Shown: one piece after another, positions 52,983-64,000 of the stretch | How positions within the stretch are numbered: position 1 is the stretch's first letter | Layout of the letters: the number at the start of each line of letters is the position of its first letter | DNA from: Guadua angustifolia | Lineage: Eukaryota > Streptophyta > Magnoliopsida > Poales > Poaceae | Length of the DNA stretch: 64,000 nt | Assembly: GCA_036346375.1 (NCBI GenBank) | Contig: CM070510.1 | Location: forward strand, 63,708,376 to 63,772,375 | Direction: 5' to 3' | Made by a program: the position numbers and the translations under genes | The notes under the pieces: generated by a model | The model's database searches: none | Seen by the model: only the letters and a program-made list of their open reading frames with translations | What the model was told of the DNA's origin: nothing

Positions 52983-55900
52983 ATGGCCAAGCTAGGGAGG
53001 AGCACGTTGTCGTCCGCAAGGATGAAGGAACTCGAGGCCCTAGGACTGCTCGATCCATTCGTAATGGCGGCTGTCAGGCAACGAGACTGAGCCGCACCCC
53101 AAGGACGACGAGATCGTTTGCACCGAGCACTATGTCCTCTTCGGCCTGCGAACCCCGGAGAGCGAGTTCGTCGCGAGGGTCCTCTCCAGCTGCGACATCG
53201 AGCTCATCAACTTGGTGCCAAACTCTGTTCTCCTTCTCACCATCTTCTCCCATCTATGCGAGGGATTCCTAGGGATCCTTCCGACCCCTCGCTTCTTCTT
53301 AGGTGATTTCACCTCTTCCGCTTCCGGGAAGGACCCCGTGGTCGGATGCCTCTACTTGTGCAACGGGTGGGGCTCAAGTGGTCCTTCCCAAGTTCCAACC
53401 TCGGGACTCCCTCGGCCGTGGTCCGAGCGGTGGTTCTACTCAAGAGGGCGAGGTCGAGACTGACCCAGTGTACGAGGGGCCCCATTCCCGGAAGGAGACC
53501 CCGGAGGCGACCTCGAGGTCGATGAGGAAGCCATCGCCTCATACACATCTGCGCTATGCGCTGCCTCAACGGCAAGCGATTGCTAACGACTTCTCGGAAT
53601 CGCGTGTCCCTCTTCGAGGAGGATGCACCCGCTTTACGAGATCCGGGCGCTGACGACCCGACCCGCGAGGATGCGTCCGTAAGCCTTCTTGCCCCAAGGT
53701 CTTGCTCGAGTCCACCTTTCGATCCTTCCGACGGCCGCTTTTTTTGCGGCGTCGGCGAATCTCGGTCGCTTCGTGATGATTGAGATGTTCGAAGCCGCGG
53801 CGACGAAGCTCGTCATTAGCGACCCGCCCGAAGAACGTGTCTCGCCGAAAGGCCGAGGTAAGCCATCCCACCAGCGCGCCGAGTTATGCGCCCACGAGCC
53901 CTTCTTGAGCTTCGCTTGCTCGCAGGATCACCAAGAGTTGTTGGAGACGGCCAGAGGATGCTCCGTTGACTGGGCGGGCAAGGGCAAGAAAGGGAAGAGA
54001 CCTCCGCTGCCGAGCAGCCACCCGAGGCGGCGAAGCGCCACGCCGAGTGGGGCGACCGCGCCATGGTGAGGATCCCACTTGGTCGAGCCCCCGAGCCCGT
54101 GCTCGTGTGCCTTGCTGGTTTGACGCGTTCTCCATTTTGCAGCAGCAAAGCGCGGCGGCCGCCGCCAGGTCTTCGAGCCCTCTCCCGGCTCCGGGACCTC
54201 AAGCTCGGAGCCCCACTGCAGCGGATGACGTGGAGCCGGCACGGGCCCCGAGACCCCCGGTCGCGACGTCGCGTAAGCGAAGTGCCCCCTCGGCCTCGGG
54301 GCAACAAGATCTTCGCTGACCCTCAACGAGGCGGAGGCCGGCGTCCTGTAAATTCTCGCTTCTTGGACTTCGTCTTCCTCGCATCTTTTCCGCTTAGTGT
54401 ATGTTTTTGATCGCAGACATCGAGCACCCGAGCTCGAAACTTGCCCGCTTTTGACGATGCCTGTTGTCTAGGCGAGTCCGAGTCCCGAGGAGGAGGACAC
54501 CTCGAGTTGGTCCCCGCACCGCCTTCACGCCTGCGGACCCCCTGGCCACCCAAGCTTCGCCCGGTTGGTGAGTTCTACCAAGGGTCGACGACCCGACGAG
54601 GAGGAAAACCACCTGGCCCAAATGAAGATTTCAACATCGGAGGCGGAGCCGCCCTGTACCGCCGATCCCCGAGGTCGATGTGGGGACGGCACCGAGTGTT
54701 ACTTACAGCCGCTGCTGGTCGCCCGGGCGCCGAGATCGCGACCAGACCGCCAACCGGTCGGCCACGCCAGCGGAGCACCTCGCCGCCGGCCGACGCCTCG
54801 TCTGTTCCAAGGTTGTGGCGCCCCAAGCCGCGGAACGACAATATTGTGGGGACGCATGGTGGATCCGGTCGCTTCGGCCGGAGGTGAGCAGAGCCCGACC
54901 ATTGAGGTTGGGCTCGATGTTGCCGGCGCGAAGAACTTGTCGGAAAGTCGACAGGCCCCGGCCACCGAGGTCGGGTCGAAGCCGCCGCCGCCCCATCGCC
55001 GGAGAGTCGGACCCACGGTCGTGGGCGGCAGATTCCAAACGGCCGCCAAGACGGCGGTGGCGGTCCCTAGCCACGACGCGCCGGCGGAGGTCGAGGTCGA
55101 CCCCAGCCTCGTGGCGCTGGGCGAAGAGCACGAGATCGACCGTTCTCAAATCGAGGAGCTGAACGAAGAGTTCACCCGTGCGTGCGTCGAGAATCGTCTT
55201 CGCGAGGTAAGGGATCCCCTCACATGCCCTGCAACGCGTTAGGTCGAGTTTTCTCGTTAACTTCTTACCTGGGCCACTTTCCCTTCCTCTTAAGGCGATC
55301 GGCAGCGTCTCCCGAGGGCTGCAAGGTCTCCACGAGCATGCCGACGTGCTCAGGGGGCTCTTGAACGTAGTGGAGACGCGGGAGGTCGAGTGTGTCAAGC
55401 TTTGTACGACCATCGAGGTCGACCAAGCGAGCTCGAGCGGGCGAACAAGGATCTCGACGACCTTCGCCTAAACGATGGTGGCGCAGAGGTGGCCTCCACG
55501 CGGCGAGCTCGAGCAAACCAGACTTTCGAAGCGAGCACGCGCTTCAAGGCCAGTAGAGTGGGAACGGCTCGGCGCATCAAGGCGCCGAGGCGCTTGAGAC
55601 CGAAAGCGACAAGGTAGAGTCGCCGGAGAAGGTCGCTCATGAACGAGCTTCGTCTTCAGACTTCGGCCCGAGGCCTGCGCAGCCAAGGTCAAGGTGCTTG
55701 GAGAAGGCCGCCATGAGCAAGCTTCCTCCTCAAGCGCTTCGCCGATTTAACGCGCCAAGGTCGAGGCATTGGAGAAGGCCGCCGCCGTGAGGTGCGACTT
55801 TCGCCAAGGCGCTGTAAACGAACGATGTCAAGGTCGATGATTGGAGAAGGCCGCCTTGAGCAAGCGCCATCTCGCCAAGGCGCCCCCGAGCCGGAGGCCA

Positions 55901-56093
55901 AAATCGCGAGTCGAGGAGAAGCTCGGGCGCCAATACAAGGCAAAGGAAAACGCCTGCTCAACTCCAAGACGAAGGCCGCCAAGCCGCGGACGCCGCCATG
56001 GAAGCCCTCCAAGATCAAGTGAGCTCGACCTTGCGGGCTAAGGTTGCCGAGCTCGAGAAGAGAAGCTTCGCCCGCGAGATGGCGGACTTGTAA
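52983..56093 (+). pseudogene. Antisense extra ORF of the Tat element (Transposase_28 / 'putative gypsy transposon' type)
   Basis: A start at 52983 reads MAKLGRSTLSSARMKELEAL. After a frameshift, 53110-53300 reads SEFVARVLSSCDIELINLVP followed by NSVLLLTIFSHLCEGFLGIL, the hallmark of the PF04195-type domain common in grass gypsy elements. A stretch at 55080-55205 ends in FTRACVENRLRE before a GTAAGG donor (55207) and an acceptor at 55293-55294, after which AIGSVSRGLQGLHEHADVL continues in frame. The last part to 56093 is a Lys/Glu/Ala-rich probable coiled coil. Several frameshifts are present. The ORF lies between integrase and 3' LTR, opposite to gag-pol. Its function is unknown. Confidence 0.75.
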
Positions 56094-56892
56094 CTTTATC
56101 CTCATGCTGTCTCAGAAAAACGCTTGGAAACATTATGATAAAGCTACGTTACTTTTTGGGTAAAGGTCTTGTCCCGCTTTTGAAATTCGTCGCCGAGGTC
56201 ATTTGGAGTTCGCTTATCGCTTTTGCTTTCGTGCAACCGTAGGTCGCCTCGCCGGTAGTATGCCACTCTCCACCCCTTGGTCCGAGGTCGAGCAACGCCT
56301 TTGGCGCAAGACTTTGTACGCCAAATAACATGACTGCAGAATGGAGAGAAAATCCGCAGGGACATAGACGGATTTAAAACAAGATCGATAGAGAGACGGT
56401 TTCGCCGGACCAACATTCGAATCCGACGATCATGACCGCGCGACCGCTCCCATCAAAGTGGCGAGGTCTTGGTCGGGCCTGCACAAGAGAGAACTAGATT
56501 GCGAAGAGGTTCGCTTACGTTTTAGCTCGTCCCCGGGGAGGACGCCGAGCTTCATGACGCTTAGACCAAGAGGAAATGTGCGCGGCGACGAAGGTCGTGG
56601 AAAGAAGGAGTGCCGGACAAAAGAACCGCATCCACACAAGTGGCAAGACATAAAGAGCGAGAATAAACGAATACCTTTATTGAAATTTAAGGTATAGAGG
56701 TTACACATAAAACTTTCGGTCGATCTATGTTCCACGAGCTAGAGAGCTCTCGCCATCGGGCATCGCTAGCCAAGAAGCCCCCGTGCGATCTGCTGAAAGC
56801 GACTCAGAGGGGCCCTCCCACTGTGGGGATAACTTGTTGGTGTTGGGCCAGCCCGAATCCGCCTCGTGGCTAGGTCCCCAACAAGGAGCTTC
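56094..56892. other. Tat spacer between antisense ORF and integrase
   Basis: No recognisable coding sequence; the antisense ORF's 3' UTR and the end of integrase would meet here. Confidence 0.4.
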
Positions 56893-58160
56893 CTAGGTCG
56901 TACTGACCGAGACGCATGTCTGCGAAGAGCTTACGGGTAGTCGTTGATCGCAAAGGCACCCACATCTTACTTCTTCTGCGAGGGTAAGGTCGAGAGACCG
57001 CTTGTGCTCGAAGTCGACTTGGTCGACTGCCGACTCGGCAGAGCCCAACAGAACCTCGGGAGGCGGGGCGGCTTCGATCAACACGAGCCGGAAGGGTGTG
57101 GACCCGTGGCTCGGCTTGTCGGGTACGAATAGACCATAGGGCCGGTGGGAAGTTCGTCCACCTGTGTCTTGCCAGATGGCGTTCGAGCTCATCGCAACTC
57201 GCTTCTTGACGCCGGGACGATTTGCCGTTAGCGCGTTCCGCCTCCGTTGTTCGGGGTGAGCCACCGGAAGCATATCTTGATGCCGAGTCCTCACAAAACT
57301 CTGGAACAACTCACCGTAAACCGAAAATCGTTGTCGTTGATAATCTTGCACGAACCCGTGCACTGTGACCACGAGCAAGCGAAAAAAGCGAATGTACCGC
57401 TTCGGCGGTGATGGTCGAGACCGGTCGGCCGATCCACTTGGTGAAGGTGTCGATGGCCATGAACAGGAACTTCTTCCCCCCGACGCCTGTGGAAAAGGGC
57501 CGAGGATATCCAGCCCCCAGGTCGAGAAAGGCCAGGCGAGCGGGATGGTCTGAAGGGCGTAGGCCGGCTGGTGCGACTTCCTGGCGTGGAACTGGCATGC
57601 TCGGCAAGTGCGGACGATATCACGAGCATCCTGAAGTGCCGTTGGCCAGTAGTACCCCATGCGGAAGGCCTTGCCGACCATCGTCCTGTATGAAGAGTGT
57701 GCTCCACAGAGGCCTGAGTGAATGTCGTTTAATAGGTACTTACCCTCCTCCGCAGAAATACACCGAGTCAGGACGCCGGAAACGTTCCGCCTGTAGAGCA
57801 TGCCGTCCACGAGTGTGTACAAGCTCGCCCGTCGCTTGATCCTGCTCCTCTCGGCAGGGTCGGGTGGCAGGTCGCCCCTTGCAAGGAAATTGTGGATGGG
57901 CTCGGCCCAGGAGGGGATACCGTCGACCACAGCGAGCATGACCTCCTGATCGGAGATCGATGGGGCCGCCAGCGTCTCCAGGATGACGTCGGGGGGAATG
58001 TCGTCGCCTTGAGGAGCCGAGCTTGAGAGGAAGTCCTTGTTGGAGTTGTCCCTTTGAGGATGTGCTTGAGCTCAAGTTACGAACCACTTCTCCATCTTGC
58101 GCACCTCGGCGAGGACTTTGCCATCGAGTCCCCGAGCATTGGTAATTCTTGTTGAACGGT
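56893..58160 (-). pseudogene. Tat integrase, frameshifted
   Basis: The minus-strand 56893-57939 frame starts in the linker and includes the HHCC zinc finger (HSGLCGAHSSYRTMVGKAFR … CRACQFH), followed by the first core aspartate in STWGLDILGPFPQASGG. After this the reading breaks up, with further core fragments in other frames to about 57290 (FMAIDTFTKWIGRPVSTIT in the frame covering 57311-57607). Integrase joins the retrotransposon DNA to the host. It cannot be made from this copy. Confidence 0.75.
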
Positions 58161-58826
58161 TGATGACGAGCCGAGTCGCCCTTCACAACCGGTAGACGCC
58201 TAATGTCTTGCAAGCTTCATAAGCCCGCCAGAGGCTTCATACTCGCCACATTGTTGGTCGCTAGAAACCCGAAACGAACCACGTACCTCAAGCTCGTCGC
58301 CGACGGGTAAGGATAAGGATCCACCGAGCGCTTGAAGGACCTTGATGGTCGAAGAACATGACCCAGGCTTCTCCTCCTCGACCAAGCTTCAGACTACGAC
58401 GTCTCGCCGACCACGAAGTCGGCGAAGCACTTGCAACTTATGGCCGTCCGCCACGACACGGACGTCGAACGCCGCCAGCTCCATGGCCATTTGGTGATTC
58501 GCCGCCACCCTCTGGGTTCTCGGGGATGTCACCGAGCGGAAAGTTGCTCGTAGCGACTACGATGTCGCTTTGGAAGTAGTCTTGGGAGCTTGGCGAAGCC
58601 ATGAGAGAGCATACAACAACTTCGTACTGCGGGTAGCTCCTTTGGGCGTGCAAGACCTCGCTAACGTAGAGATCGGGTCTTCTTTGTGCCCAGCTTCGAC
58701 CACCAGATCGGCAGCCGACGGCTTGGGTGGTGGCAGCGAGGTAGCGACAAACTTTCGCCCGAGTTCTTGAGTCGTAAGGAGGCGCGGATGACAGTATACC
58801 TTATTCGTCGAAGGACCGCCGCGCCT
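58161..58826 (-). pseudogene. Tat RNase H region, heavily degraded
   Basis: Short minus-strand pieces such as EVRGSFRVSSDQQCGEYEAS at 58200-58330 resemble the extra RNase H of Tat elements. Frames change every few dozen codons, so only the position between RT and integrase supports the call. Confidence 0.5.
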
Positions 58827-59755
58827 CTAGAGTCCTCGAAGCCCCCGTGCTTGCGCAGGTTGAAAGAACGGAGCCCACGCTTCATGAGAGCCTCGAGATG
58901 AACTTCTTGAGGCGGCCATGCGGCCGGTGAGGCTCTGCACCTGCTTGATCGAGGTCGGGGGCGCCATCTTCTCGATCGCCTTGATCTTCTCTGGGTTTGG
59001 ACCAACCCCAGAGGCCCCGATCATGTAGCTGAGCACCTTCTCTGACGCCGCGCCAAACACGCACTTCTCGGGGTTAAGCTTGATCTTGTGCCTGTTCAGG
59101 TTGGCGAAGGTTTCCTCGAGGTCGCGAACGTGGTCGCCCTCAGAGAGGCTCTTGACGATGATGTCGTCCACGTAGACCTCAAGGGTCCGCCCGATCTGTG
59201 GCTCGAACGTCTTGGTCATCAGACGCTGGAACGTGGCCCCTGCATTGCGTAGACCAAACGACATGGTCGTATAGCAATAGGTGCCAAATGGCGTGATGAA
59301 GGCTGTCTTGCTCTCGTCGTCAACCGCCAGCTTGATCTGGTGGTATCCCGAGTAAGCGTCCAAAAAGCTCAGCATTTTGGCGTTCGCGGTGGAGTCGACG
59401 ATCTCGTCGATGCGGAGAGGGAAGTTGTCCTTTGGGCAGCCCGAGTTCAATCCTGTATGGTCGACGCACATTCTCCACTTTCCGCCCTTCTTTTGGACGA
59501 TGACCGGGTTGGCCAGCCACTCGGAGTAGTCGATCTCGCGGATGAATCCGGCCTTCAAGAGCTTATCGAGGTTCTCCTTGATGACCACAACCTTCTCTGG
59601 GGAGAAGCGACGCAGCTTCTGGCGCATGGGTCGAGAGTCGGATCTCACCTGCAACTTGTGCTCGATCACCTCCCTCGGGACACCGGGTATGTCCGCGGGC
59701 TCCCAAGCAAAGATACCCTTGTTGGCGCAGATGAAGGTGACGAGCTCGAGTTCCT
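58827..59755 (-). pseudogene. Tat reverse transcriptase
   Basis: A 280-codon open frame (58827-59669) covers most of RT. It has KWRMCVDHTGLNSGCPKDNF, DAYSGYHQIKLA, FGTYCYTTMSFGLRNAGATF and the catalytic YVDD at 59163-59174, then LNPEKCVFGAASEKVLSYMI. This is the best preserved pol part of the element. A stop and a frame change separate it from the protease side and another change ends it in the thumb/RNase H junction. Confidence 0.85.
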
Positions 59756-60522
59756 ATTTGGAACTCAGCTCGGTCGAGACGTGGATGCACCTGGTCGTGT
59801 CGCCCTCCTCGAGCGACACGGCCTTTGTCGCCCCACTGGGCTGGATTGCCGCCTTCTGGCGGGCGTTCTTCGTCGTCGCCTCCGAGCCGCGCTGGGGCAG
59901 CATGCCTGCGAGAGCCAAGGCCTTGGTCTCACATCCATGTGCCGCCTGCAGATCGCCCCGCGCGGTGATGATGCCATTGGGGCGGCGGCTTCATACATCG
60001 ATGGCCATAATGGTTGGCCACCATAAACTTGACGGTATGGCCGCCCGAGGATGGCGTTATGCGGAGGTCACCCTCGACCACCTCGAAGGTGACCCATTTC
60101 GGTCTGAAGTTGTTCGAGTCGCCAAAGGTAGCACGGCAAGACCACGCCCTAGGGGATGGTCGAGCTTTGCATGCGATCGAAGAAGGGTATGGCGATGCTC
60201 TTGACCTTGACCGGGAACTTGCATCCGTCAAGCGCTTACTGCTGCAGCAAGTTAAGAGAAGCGCCGCCGTCGACCATGACGCGCCTGACATGCAGGATTG
60301 GCGATGGTCGGTCACGACCAAAGCGGTCTTCGGGTCCCGGCCATACAGGAGAGCATCCTCGGAGAGAAGGTGATGGTGGCTCCGGCCCATTTGCGAGGGT
60401 GCTCGAGAGGCTTCAATGGCGACACAGTAGATAGTCTGTGGCCTTGACCTCGCGCCTAGATTGGTAAGTCGATGAGCCGGCGAAGATGACGTCAATCCGG
60501 CGCTCGCCTCTTTGGAACTCAA
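59756..60522 (-). pseudogene. Tat protease region, frameshifted
   Basis: Fragments on the minus strand include DALLYGRDPKTALVVT, and a degraded segment where the protease active-site loop should be near 60260-60280. FRPKWVTFEVVEGDL follows at about 60060-60110. It sits between gag and RT as expected. The frame changes at least three times. Confidence 0.6.
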
Positions 60523-60601
60523 GTCGAGGTCGTCATGCTCCGCTAGTGTTCACCCCTCGGTTGGTCATCATCCTTCGAGCACGGGCATTTCACCTCGCCC
60601 A

Positions 60602-62330
60602 TCATAGAAGGCCTCGGCTTGCTTTGCCAAGCCTGCGCAGCCCACAGATCGTGACCATTGCCCATGAAACAGTGAGAACTTTGCCCGTCATATCGGCGCC
60701 CTCGGCCCCTAGCGGCCGAGCATCGTATCGCCGAGGCCCAGTCATCGGCACTCTATTGGGTTGGTTCTGCGCCTGGCGAGGTCGAGGTCGTCCTTGGCGA
60801 GGTTTGGAGCCCTCCCGAGCCTGTTCTCGGACCTCACGCTGGCCATCTGCCGAAACGATCACCCGCGGCAGACCTCCGCCGCCCCTGCGATCACGCTTCC
60901 GCTTCTTGGTGGTGGTGCCGTGGTCGGCGCCCCTGGAGTTGGACGGGCCGGCCTCTGTTTGGTTTAGACCAAGCTTACCTTGGTCGTAGTCGCGTTTCCA
61001 GCGGACTGCGTCATCCGCATCCGCGTACCGTTCCGCCATACGGAACAGCTTGTTGACGCTGAGGCGTGAAGTGATCTCCAGGTCTTCGGTGAGGCGCCGA
61101 TCGCGGACTCCGAACTTGAAGGCTTTGATGACGGCTTCGTCGGAGATGCTTGGAATCAGGTTCCTTGTGCGGATGAATCGCCGCACGAAATCACGCAGCG
61201 GCTCGTTCTTGCCCTGGATGACACGGTCCAGGTCCTTCTCCCTCCCCGGGCGCTCGTAACAACTCTGAAAGTTGGAGCGAAGGGCGTTCTGGATTTGGCG
61301 CCACGACCTGAAGGAACCAGGTTTCTGGTTGAAAAGCCAAGTTCGTGCGGCACCGTCCAGGACGGTCGGGAGGTAATTGGCCATGACAAGCTCGTCACCC
61401 CCGGCCGCCAAGATAGCGGTCGAGTAGATAGACAAGAATTCATCGGGGTTCTTGGTCCCGTCAAAACGCTCGATCAGCGCGGGCTTGAACCGTAGCCGCC
61501 ATCAAGCCTTGACGCAGTTGCCGAGTACGCCATGCAGCCATAGGCGGAGACGGCGGCCGGTGTGGTCATCACCGACAAGGTCCTCCGCCGCTGCCTTGGG
61601 TTGGTCGAGTTGCGCCGGCGGCCCGACCTTCGTGGGAAACGACCATGGTCTTTGGGCATAGGAATCACTGGTAGATATGCGCAGCGGTCTGGACCTGCGG
61701 CGCTGGCGAACGTCTCGGGAGAGGTCCGCGACCTTCCGGCGGTCGACTTCGGAGTTTGTCGAGGCTTGGCTCGGGCACAGCCTGCTTGTCTGATGCCGCA
61801 GGATCTTGCGCTATCTGCATCAAAGCCTCGTCTCGAGTCCGTTGCTTTCGGGGCCATCTCTCGCGCAGAGGCGTCCGATGGGTCTTGTGGCGGCGGCGAT
61901 GTTGTCATCGCTTTTCGGGAGCGAGTCCCCAGTCTTGACCGGCTGCTGCGGAGGGGCGACCTCGGTCGCGATCCGTCGAGCTCTTCGGCAGGCTCGGCCA
62001 AAGAGCTGCGACCTCGCCCTATCGAGGTCGACCATGACTCGTCGCGATAAGCGGGCGCTCCCTGTGAGAGGAGCCTAGGCGGCCCAGAAGACGTGTTGGC
62101 CTTCTCCTGGGCCTCCCGCCGGAGGGTGGTTATGGCTTGGTTAATGGCGATATGCACCATCCGGCGAGCGTCTTCAGGGGTCTGCGGATCACGGTCATCC
62201 GCATTTCCCTCCGCGCCTTGGCCGTCGCCATCGAGCGTGATGCTCGGTGGCGGTGGCGAAGACGAAAACAGGACACGAAGTCGGTCCGTGCGAATCCGCT
62301 TGAGGAAAGTCCGTCAATGAAGTCGCCATG
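60602..62330 (-). pseudogene. Tat gag (capsid) with N-terminal region
   Basis: The 60602-61435 frame encodes the capsid-type retrotransposon gag domain: MANYLPTVLDGAARTWLFNQ, SFRSWRQIQNALRSNFQSCY, EPLRDFVRRFIRTRNLIP and NKLFRMAERYADADDAVRW, followed by a basic KKRKRDRRGG tail. Upstream (61474-62160) the N-terminal region MVHIAINQAITTLRREAQEK is open but shifts frame before the capsid part. There is no complete gag. Confidence 0.8.
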
Positions 62331-62373
62331 CTCTTGGGATCTTGATGTCGTTCTGCGAAAAGCGGCAATCGGG

Positions 62374-62391
62374 CCCCGGTTGGCGCCAAAT
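62374..62391 (-). other. Primer-binding site of the nested Tat element
   Basis: On the minus strand TTTGGCGCCAACCGGGG follows the LTR end TCGCCGACA by one base. Confidence 0.7.
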
Positions 62392-63054
62392 TGTCGGCGA
62401 TCGAGATCGCCAACCCCAAGAAATGAGATGGGGGTCATTATGATCACGGGACCATTGCGCTTCGCTCGAGCGGAGGAAAAGAGTAAGCGAGGTGATGGTC
62501 GAACAAGAGCGACAACGAAGCGTGAGGCGAGATTTATACTGGTTCGAGCCCCTGTGGAGGTAATAGCTCTACTCCAGTCGCCTTCCGGCAGTTTTCTTGG
62601 CTATTTCTGAGTACAAGGGTGTGTTACAGCTCAAGTTCAACAATGGCAATGTCTAAGCTCGAGCTATGGTGTGTTGTGTGTTGTCTTCGTCTCTCTCAAA
62701 AGACTGCGCATCCTTAGTCTTTATACCTCCTCAAGACGCATAGCTGGACGGAGAGATTCGGGAAGTGGCCTTCATGCACGTTGAAATTTGGCGATAACCG
62801 CTCGAACTTGTTGCACACACTGCTCCTACCCACGACCGCGCCTTAGGCAACCAGCCGGTCAAATGCTTGATCCAAAATCAAGGGTGGACTCGGCCCGAAC
62901 AAGAGCCCGCCCGAGCTCGAGGTCGAGCGGGCCGTCTTTCAGGTCAGCAGCGCTCTAGGTCGAAAGCGCCTCGGACGCACCCAGTCATGGCCGGGGCCTC
63001 GAGCTTGGGGATCCGGCCCGCCGTCGCCGGCCGTCAAGGGCGTAACCCTCGTCA
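62392..63054 (-). repeat. 5' LTR of the nested Tat element
   Basis: Plus-strand reading TGTCGGCGATCGAGATCGCC … CCCTCGTCA; on the minus strand it starts TGACGAGGG. It matches 51919-52580. Confidence 0.85.
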
Positions 63055-63059
63055 CAGCG

Positions 63060-63290
63060 TTCGCTCGGGGCTATCCATGTCCCGCGCCGAAACCGTCCTC
63101 GCTTCGGACGCGAGTCCCTTCCCCGAGCACGCATTTCGCTCGGGGATGTCATTTTCGCGCTAAGCCGTCCTTCGCTCGGCGCGAGTCCTTCCAGACGCAG
63201 CTTTCGCTCGGGGGTTCGTGTGCCGCGACCGTGCCGTCCTCGCTCGGGCGCAAGTCTCTTCCGCGCCGGGTAAGTTTCGCGCTTAAGTGC
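63060..63290. repeat. Tandem array of the roughly 74-bp unit, right part
   Basis: The array resumes immediately after the Tat element with TTCGCTCGGGGCTATCCATG and runs for about three units, becoming more diverged. This confirms the Tat element as an insertion. Confidence 0.85.
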
Positions 63291-63584
63291 GGGTCTTCCT
63301 AGGTAAATGAGTATGCTCATTGCATCTTTTCTTTCTTTAAACATTTTCGGACTTTCAGGGCTCGCCCGAACACGGCGGCGTGAGTCCTCTCTTGACCTGT
63401 TGGTTAGTTTCCCTGGACGTCTAGTCCATTTTCGGGATGTGGCATTTCGAGCATGTCTTGTCTGTCAGTTCCTCGAGCATCTGACCCATGCTTAGGATGC
63501 GGCGATCGAAGTCCTTCATAATCTGCTAGTTGCCTTCTCCCTAGACATCGATCTATGTCTAGTTCCATGCATCGATCCATGCCG
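63291..63584. other. Spacer between the two tandem arrays
   Basis: No gene seen. It holds short palindromic words around ATCGATCTATGTCTAG…ATGCATCGATCCATG at about 63545-63580. Confidence 0.4.
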
Positions 63585-64000
63585 GATGTCATGATAGCTC
63601 TTCGCCGCGAGACCCGATCCCGAAAGCATTTGCTTTCGGCCGCGATAGCCCTTCGCTGCGAAGTCGATCCCCCGAGCAAGCGCCGCTTTCGGATGCCATG
63701 TAGCCCTTCGCCGCCGCAAGTCATCCCAGAAACAAGCGCCGCTTTCGGATGCCAATGATAACCCTTCGCATTGCGAGACACGTCCTCGAGCAAGCGCCGC
63801 TTTCCGGATGTCATGATAGCCCTTCGGCTGCTGCGAGTCATCCCCCGAGCAAGCGCCGCCGGATGCCGCAGATAGCCCTTGGCTGCTGCGAGTCAATCCT
63901 CGAGCAAGCGCTTTCGGATGCCACAAAGGGGCCCTTCGCCGCTGCGAGTCTGTCTGAGCAAGCGGCGCCGGATGTCGCGATGGCCCTTCGCTGCTGCGAG
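63585..64000. repeat. Tandem array of a roughly 57-bp unit
   Basis: Eight imperfect copies of GGATGTCATGATAGCCCTTC then GCTGCGAGTCATCCC-GAGCA then AGCGCCGCTTTC, spacing 51-58 bp, running into the end of the window. Confidence 0.9.

Larger units (their letters stand above)
51919..63054 (-). mobile_element. Tat-clade Ty3/gypsy retrotransposon, 11.1 kb, complete but decayed
   Basis: Two related LTRs (51919-52580 and 62392-63054) flank gag, protease, RT, RNase H and integrase on the minus strand and an extra ORF on the plus strand between integrase and 3' LTR. That extra antisense ORF is a known trait of some Tat elements. The flanks CACGC (51914-51918) and CAGCG (63055-63059) are an imperfect target duplication, but the interrupted tandem array continues properly on both sides. 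The LTRs differ by many substitutions and small indels, so the insertion is not recent. Confidence 0.85.
50318..64000 (+). mobile_element. LTR retrotransposon with tandem-array interior, 5' part, nested by a Tat element
   Basis: The 5' LTR (50318-51041) is the same family as the solo LTRs at 34879 and 37441. It is followed by a primer-binding-type TGGCGCCGTCCGTGGGGA at 51044. The interior is a 74-bp array (51205-51918, resuming at 63060) and a 57-bp array (63585-64000). No gag or pol of its own is seen. The 3' LTR would lie beyond the window. An 11.1-kb Tat element is inserted in the first array. Confidence 0.75.

Noticed and set aside
63585..64000. 57-bp repeats with regular spacing as a CRISPR-like array
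   Set aside because: Adjacent imperfect tandem copies, no unique spacers, eukaryotic context.

Overview
This window is nuclear DNA of a flowering plant, most likely a grass. The evidence is the mix of repeats (Tat-type Ty3/gypsy elements, a CACTA element with cCGGCAGTGATa-type arrays, PIF/Tourist and hAT MITEs) together with one ABC-ATPase gene of the STAR1/ABCI17 type and one ATL RING-H2 gene. Nothing bacterial, viral or organellar was recognised. Only these two genes look intact; almost everything else is transposon sequence in various stages of decay. I cannot name the species from sequence alone.

Layout. 1-5654: a minus-strand Tat retrotransposon cut by the window edge (second RNase H, RT, protease, gag, 5' LTR). 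5655-8063: AT-rich intergenic DNA with a CACTA subterminal fragment. 8064-15706: a three-exon STAR1-like ABC ATPase gene on the minus strand, with a 6.7-kb first intron carrying three MITEs, a GC-AG second intron and a 58-bp frame-changing duplication at the start codon. 15776-16673: duplicated promoter-proximal blocks (A1-B1-LTR-like filler-A2). 16674-33458: remains of a PIF/Harbinger-like element whose ORF1-type gene (NAM-associated domain) is split by a 13.2-kb CACTA element (17409-30624) with a TGA target duplication. 33459-33769: second copy of block B. 34140-36545: an unclassified AT-rich repeat, interrupted by a solo LTR (34879-35592). 37441-38216: a second solo LTR of the same family. 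38501-42430: MITEs and featureless DNA. 42932-44116: ATL-type RING-H2 E3 ligase, minus strand, one exon. 46646-47360: a LINE 3' tail and a hAT MITE. 48640-50060: a second copy of the AT-rich repeat. 50318-64000: an LTR retrotransposon of the same family as the two solo LTRs; its interior is two tandem-repeat arrays, and the first array is split by an 11.1-kb Tat element (51919-63054) that carries a sense gag-pol and an antisense extra ORF.

How the parts work together. STAR1-type proteins are nucleotide-binding halves of a bacterial-type ABC transporter that in rice pairs with the membrane protein STAR2 in aluminium tolerance; the window holds only the ATPase half. The ATL protein would be a membrane-anchored ubiquitin ligase. 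The two genes are about 27 kb apart and nothing links them functionally. The transposons form a clear nesting order: CACTA inside PIF remnant, solo LTR inside AT-rich repeat, Tat inside tandem-array LTR element.

I did not find a convincing new biochemical system. The most informative observations are structural: the CACTA insertion that interrupts a PIF ORF1-type exon in frame, the dimer-like organisation of that CACTA, the frame-changing duplication at the STAR1 start, and the split tandem-array retrotransposon.
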